A stretch of 56,293 bases of DNA from Gammaproteobacteria bacterium (GTDB lineage Bacteria; Pseudomonadota; Gammaproteobacteria; Steroidobacterales; Steroidobacteraceae): contig JAJPKM010000049.1 of NCBI GenBank assembly GCA_021323735.1, positions 1 through 56,293 of the forward strand, given 5' to 3'. The notes beneath the pieces were generated by a model. The model was not told the DNA's origin. It did no database searches and was given only the letters and a program-made list of their open reading frames with translations. The position numbers were made by a program, and so were the translations under genes. Of this stretch, positions 52,881 through 56,293 are shown piece by piece; the stretch's first letter is position 1; every line of letters starts with the position of its first letter.

Positions 52881-53519
52881 ATGTATAGATACGAACAGCC
52901 ATCGCTATTCTCCGGCAAGAGGGGCGCGGCCCTCGTTGCCGTCCTCCTGCTGCACGTGCTGATCGTGTGGGGATTCTATTCCGGCCTGGCCAGCCAACTC
53001 GTTCAGAAGATCATCCCTCCCGTCGAGATCGCGCAGATCGACAAGCCGAAGGAGGTGGATAAGCCACCGCCGCCGCCGCCCAAGCTCGAAGAGATCAAGC
53101 CCTATGTTCCGCCGCCGGAATTCGTCGATATCCAGGCGGCTCCCCCCGAGACCACGGCCATCTCCGTGGTGACTCAGGAGAAGACACCGCCGCCGCCGGC
53201 GCCGGTGGCCGCACCGGTGCAGCATGTGATCATCGGAGCCAAGATGGATCCGAAACATCCGTTCAAAATCGGCGAGGAGTACTATCCTGACGCCTCGAAG
53301 CGTGCCGGTGAGGAAGGCCGTTGCATTGTGTTGGCGCATGTCGCCGCGAACGGCAATATTCTGGAAGCCCAGATACAAACCAGTTCCGGCTTTCCGCGTT
53401 TGGATGAGGCTTGCCTGAAGGGCGTAAAGGGGCAAAAGGCGCTTCCGGGCATGGAAGATGGCAAGCCGGTCGAGGGTCAATTCGCATTTGCAATCGTGTG
53501 GAAGCTGACGGGCAAGTAG
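52881..53519 (+). CDS. tonB: TonB energy-transducing protein
   Basis: The 212-aa protein has one N-terminal membrane anchor (GAALVAVLLLHVLIVWGFY), a Pro/Lys-rich periplasmic stretch (PPPPPPKLEEIKPYVPPPEF and PPPPAP), and a TonB C-terminal domain (~125-212: HPFKIGEEYYPDASKRAGEEG, CIVLAHVAANGNILEAQI). It links the ExbBD proton channel to outer-membrane receptors such as the two in this window. Start ATG 52881; a longer upstream frame is unlikely. It leads tonB-exbB-exbD-exbD. Confidence 0.94.
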   Translation: MYRYEQPSLFSGKRGAALVAVLLLHVLIVWGFYSGLASQLVQKIIPPVEIAQIDKPKEVDKPPPPPPKLEEIKPYVPPPEFVDIQAAPPETTAISVVTQEKTPPPPAPVAAPVQHVIIGAKMDPKHPFKIGEEYYPDASKRAGEEGRCIVLAHVAANGNILEAQIQTSSGFPRLDEACLKGVKGQKALPGMEDGKPVEGQFAFAIVWKLTGK

Positions 53520-53589
53520 CCGTTGCTTCGCTTAGGGTTTATTTCACTCCATTAATACTTACGCTTTATAAAGTAGAGGAAATCGGTCA

Positions 53590-54339
53590 ATGCAAGAGAC
53601 AGTTGTTGAAAATCCATATGGCCTAAGTGCACTGATTGCCAATGGCAATATCGTTAGCAGATCGATCCTCGCCGTTTTGTTGATCATGTCGCTGATGACC
53701 TGGTTCATCATGATCACCAAGTTTTTCGATCAGCGCCGCTTGCGCCTTCAGGCGATCGAGGCGGAGAAAGAGTTCTGGAGTTCCTCCAGCCTCACCGACG
53801 CCATCGGCAAGCTGAAGGGCGGCTCCAATCCGTTTCGCGCACTCGCGGAAACCGGCAAGCAGGCCTACGAGTACCACGAGTCCAATAAGACGCGTCTGTC
53901 GGGTGCGATCGGCACCAGCGAATGGATGAGCGAATCGCTGCAGCGCACCGCGGATGCCATCATCAGCCGCATGCAAACCGGTCTACCGGTGCTCGCTTCG
54001 GTCGGCGCCACGGCACCCTTCGTGGGCTTGCTCGGCACCGTGATCGGTATTTACAACGCACTCATCGCCATCGGCGTTTCGGGACAGGGTTCCATTGAAA
54101 AGGTGGCCGGCCCGGTCGGCGAGGCCTTGATCATGACGGCCATCGGCTTGGTGGTCGCCGTTCCCGCCGTGTTGGGCTATAACGTTCTCCTGCGGCGCAA
54201 CAAGACCGTGCAGGAACGCGTCAGCCACTTCACCCATGAGCTGCATGCCTACCTGATTTCGGGCGTCAAGATGGGTCTTGGTATGGACAAGCCGCCTGCT
54301 GCGATGGGCAAGCCGCCCGCTGCCGCGCTCGCCCGCTAG
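53590..54339 (+). CDS. exbB: ExbB-type proton-channel protein
   Basis: The 249-aa MotA/TolQ/ExbB protein has three membrane segments: SILAVLLIMSLMTWFIMITKFF, VLASVGATAPFVGLLGTVIGIYNAL and GPVGEALIMTAIGLVVAVPAVLGYNVLL. The conserved Thr/Gly-rich motifs of the second and third helices are intact. It forms the pentameric stator around ExbD. GAGGA lies 8 bases before the ATG. The C-terminus has a short repeat, PPAAMGKPPAA. Confidence 0.95.
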   Translation: MQETVVENPYGLSALIANGNIVSRSILAVLLIMSLMTWFIMITKFFDQRRLRLQAIEAEKEFWSSSSLTDAIGKLKGGSNPFRALAETGKQAYEYHESNKTRLSGAIGTSEWMSESLQRTADAIISRMQTGLPVLASVGATAPFVGLLGTVIGIYNALIAIGVSGQGSIEKVAGPVGEALIMTAIGLVVAVPAVLGYNVLLRRNKTVQERVSHFTHELHAYLISGVKMGLGMDKPPAAMGKPPAAALAR

Positions 54340-54351
54340 GAATCATCGTTC

Positions 54352-54786
54352 ATGGCGTTACACGTATCAGGCGGTGAAGAAGAGGGCGTGGCAATGTCCG
54401 ACATCAACGTCACGCCGCTCGTGGACGTGATGTTGGTGCTGCTGATCATTTTCATCATCACCATTCGAGTCATTCTTCAGCAGGTACCGCTGACGCTGCC
54501 CAAGGCGACCAATCTGGTCACGCAGACTCGCCCGGAGAACATCACCATCGCCGTGGACAAGCAAGGTGCCATTTATTGGAACACCAAGCTGCTGTCCGGG
54601 CAGGATGAGCTCCAGACGATGCTGCGTGGGATCGTGCGCCAGGACCCGCAGCCGGAAGTGCATATTCGGGGCGATTCGAATGTGCGGTATCAGTTTGTGG
54701 GCCAGGTGCTCGTGGCAACTCAACGCATCGGCATTCGCAAGGTGGCGTTTATCACCGAGCCCGATCGTCCCGGCGCCTCACGGTAG
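54352..54786 (+). CDS. exbD1: ExbD, first copy
   Basis: The 144-aa single-pass protein has the proton-relay Asp in INVTPLVDVMLVLLIIFIITI (~19-39) and a periplasmic domain (NITIAVDKQGAIYWN ... PEVHIRGDSNVRYQFVGQVLVATQ). It starts 12 bp after exbB. Its periplasmic linker is of normal composition, unlike the second copy. Confidence 0.94.
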   Translation: MALHVSGGEEEGVAMSDINVTPLVDVMLVLLIIFIITIRVILQQVPLTLPKATNLVTQTRPENITIAVDKQGAIYWNTKLLSGQDELQTMLRGIVRQDPQPEVHIRGDSNVRYQFVGQVLVATQRIGIRKVAFITEPDRPGASR

Positions 54787-54798
54787 GAGAGATTAAAG

Positions 54799-55218
54799 AT
54801 GGCGATGAGCGTAGGCGGGGGCGGCGAAGGCCAATCCTATTCCGAAATCAACATGACGCCGCTGATCGACGTGATGCTGGTGCTGCTGATTATTTTTATC
54901 ATCACGCTTCCTAACCAGACACATGCGGTCAAGATCGATAACCCTCTGCCGCCGCCGCCGAACTTCGTGCCGCCGCCGCCGCCGGAGGTCATCGATCTGA
55001 CCATCGATTTCGACGGCACCTTGCTGTGGAACAAGACGCCGGTGGACCGAAGAACCCTTCAAGGCTACATCGAGTCGGAAGCGCAGAAGCAGCCGCAGCC
55101 GGAAGTGCATATCACGGTCGACAAATTTGCGAAGTACGAGATTGTGGCGCAGACGTTGGCCGACCTGCAGCACCGAGGTTTGAAGAAGATAGGTTTCGTC
55201 AACAACGATTTCTTCTAA
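54799..55218 (+). CDS. exbD2: ExbD, second copy with polyproline linker
   Basis: The 139-aa protein repeats the ExbD plan: INMTPLIDVMLVLLIIFIIT with the key Asp, then a periplasmic domain (VHITVDKFAKYEIVAQTLADLQ). Between them lies a proline-rich stretch, NPLPPPPNFVPPPPPEV, absent from ExbD1 and echoing TonB. Two ExbD genes after exbB are known in Xanthomonas, where the second is needed only for some uptake or virulence functions. It starts 12 bp after exbD1 and is followed by a terminator. Confidence 0.93.
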   Translation: MAMSVGGGGEGQSYSEINMTPLIDVMLVLLIIFIITLPNQTHAVKIDNPLPPPPNFVPPPPPEVIDLTIDFDGTLLWNKTPVDRRTLQGYIESEAQKQPQPEVHITVDKFAKYEIVAQTLADLQHRGLKKIGFVNNDFF

Positions 55219-55241
55219 CGACGGTACCCTCAGGTGGTATT

Positions 55242-55285
55242 ACGGCGCGTCATGCCCTTCAACCGGTGTACGCGCCGTTTGTTTG
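55242..55285 (+). terminator. Rho-independent terminator after exbD2
   Basis: ACGGCGCGT (55242-55250) pairs perfectly with ACGCGCCGT (55270-55278) and is followed by TTGTTTG. It lies 23 bp after the exbD2 stop and separates the ton cluster from the TPR gene. The 19-base loop is rather long. Confidence 0.7.
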
Positions 55286-55352
55286 ACCAGAGATGCCGGG
55301 CGCGGGTGAAGGCCGCGCGAAAAATAAATTCGATACATAACGAGGTCTCCTA

Positions 55353-56293
55353 ATGAGTCATTCGATACGCGATAGTCGACGCCGCCCGGCGATGCTCTGT
55401 TTGATGGCCCTCCTAGGCTGCGCGGCGATCTCTCCGGCAGCGTTTTCCGCCGACAAGCCTGCCGACAAGCCCAAGGGTCAGGAGATAAGCCGCGTCATTG
55501 CCAAGGAAATGACCGCGGCGCAGAAGGCGCTGCAGGCCAATCAATGGACGGAGGCGCTCAAGAATCTGGACGCAGCGGAAACCAAGTCCGGACTGACACC
55601 GTTCGATGAGATGAAAATTTCCTATTTCAAGGGCTTCGCCAACATCAAGCTCAACAACTTGAAAGCGGCGCAGGCAGCATTCGAGAAATCGCAGGCCACC
55701 GGTGTGGCAACTCCCGAAGATAAGGTGAATATCACTCGGGCGCTGTTCGGTATCTCTGCCAGCACCAGTCAGTTCCAGAAGACCGTCGAGTACGGCAAGG
55801 AGATGGCGGATGCGGGTACCGCGTCGCCGAATGATCTTGCCATCATTGCGCAGAGCTACTATCAGTTGAAGGACTGTAAGAATTCAGGTGTTTGGGTGGA
55901 GAAGGCCGTCGCTGCCAGCCGCAAGGCTGGAGAGGCTCCGAAGGAGAACCTGTACCTGTTCAAATTGCAGTGTGCGTCCGATGCCGGCGACAGCGGAGCC
56001 ATGGTTCCCGTATTGACCGATTTGATACATCTCACCAACAAGACTTCCTATTGGAACACGCTGATCCGCCTGGAGCGCCAGGATGAGCGCGAGGATCGCA
56101 ATACTCTGATGATTTATCGGGTGATGTACGACGTCAATGCGATGCAGGCGGACACGGACTATATCGAAATGGCGCAGCTGCTCGGCGACGCGGCGTTGCC
56201 CGGCGAGGCGCAGTTGGTGCTGGAGAAGCTGCAGAGTTCCGGGATCTTGAAGGATGATCACAAGGAGCGCACCACGCGCTTGTTGAACGCCAT
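55353..56293 (+). CDS. Secreted TPR-repeat protein, 3' end beyond the window
   Basis: At least 313 residues are visible and the frame is open at the window end. It starts at ATG 55353 with GAGG upstream and a signal peptide (PAMLCLMALLGCAAISPAAFSA, cleavage near residue 32; a lipoprotein reading of LLGCA is also possible). Helical TPR-like pairs follow: AQKALQANQWTEALKNLDAAE, YFKGFANIKLNNLKAAQAAFEKS and DLAIIAQSYYQLKD. It lies next to tonB-exbBD but after a terminator, so it probably has its own promoter. Function unknown; a periplasmic partner of the Ton machinery is a guess from position. Confidence 0.82.
   Translation, partial: MSHSIRDSRRRPAMLCLMALLGCAAISPAAFSADKPADKPKGQEISRVIAKEMTAAQKALQANQWTEALKNLDAAETKSGLTPFDEMKISYFKGFANIKLNNLKAAQAAFEKSQATGVATPEDKVNITRALFGISASTSQFQKTVEYGKEMADAGTASPNDLAIIAQSYYQLKDCKNSGVWVEKAVAASRKAGEAPKENLYLFKLQCASDAGDSGAMVPVLTDLIHLTNKTSYWNTLIRLERQDEREDRNTLMIYRVMYDVNAMQADTDYIEMAQLLGDAALPGEAQLVLEKLQSSGILKDDHKERTTRLLNA

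Noticed and set aside
1-56293. CRISPR array, transposase or integrase genes
   Set aside because: No regularly spaced repeats of CRISPR size and no transposase or recombinase motifs were seen in any of the translated frames.

Overview
The window reads as chromosome from a GC-rich gammaproteobacterium of the Xanthomonadales / Nevskiales / Steroidobacter type. Evidence for this placement: an aspartokinase-diaminopimelate decarboxylase fusion (LysAC), a tonB-exbB-exbD-exbD cluster with two ExbD genes, a TonB-receptor-based N-acetylglucosamine (GlcNAc) locus with a GntR regulator, a TrpR/YerC-like gene heading the his operon, and an S-box riboswitch before metX-metB. This is a judgement from gene content, not a computed taxonomy.

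Layout. (1) 30-2300: a tRNA-Lys gene followed by a small, AT-richer accessory patch. It holds a HigBA-type toxin-antitoxin pair, an overlapping DUF6941-like gene and an orphan HigA-like antitoxin. It looks like the remnant of something once integrated at the tRNA; no integrase is visible. (2) 2360-6919: a secreted esterase, a TonB-dependent receptor of unknown substrate and a VOC protein. (3) 7017-20721: a complete GlcNAc/chitin-oligosaccharide locus. The minus-strand operon nagQ-nagB(II)-nagA-cupin diverges from the plus-strand run TonB receptor - GH20 hexosaminidase - EI/HPr/EIIA fusion - EIIC/EIIB permease. Together they give outer-membrane import, periplasmic hydrolysis, phosphorylating uptake, deacetylation, and deamination to fructose-6-phosphate. 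(4) 20760-29609: two divergent secreted ankyrin proteins, YceI, a nitroreductase, modBC without modA, hemH and a vapBC module with a perfect inverted repeat. (5) 29685-40795: an AidB-like acyl-CoA dehydrogenase, lysAC-asd, zwf-pgl, a MATE exporter, small membrane proteins and a DUF4160/DUF2442 pair. (6) 40828-48253: a nine-gene histidine operon on the minus strand (yerC-like, hisG, D, C, B, H, A, F, IE), mostly with stop/start overlaps. (7) 48366-50815: a promoter, a SAM-I riboswitch and metX-metB. (8) 50906-56293: an M17 aminopeptidase, tonB-exbB-exbD1-exbD2 ending in a hairpin terminator, and a TPR protein cut by the window edge.

The most notable signals are these. hisF appears to start at ATT, which restores the catalytic Asp11 and Lys19 numbering. 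A tandem 16-bp repeat lies in front of the yerC-his operon. A shared operator-like motif lies on both flanks of the nag divergent promoter region. The GlcNAc permease carries a second EIIB-like domain that has lost its phosphorylatable cysteine. modB is preceded by a six-codon upstream reading frame. Several short tandem repeats lie next to translation starts.
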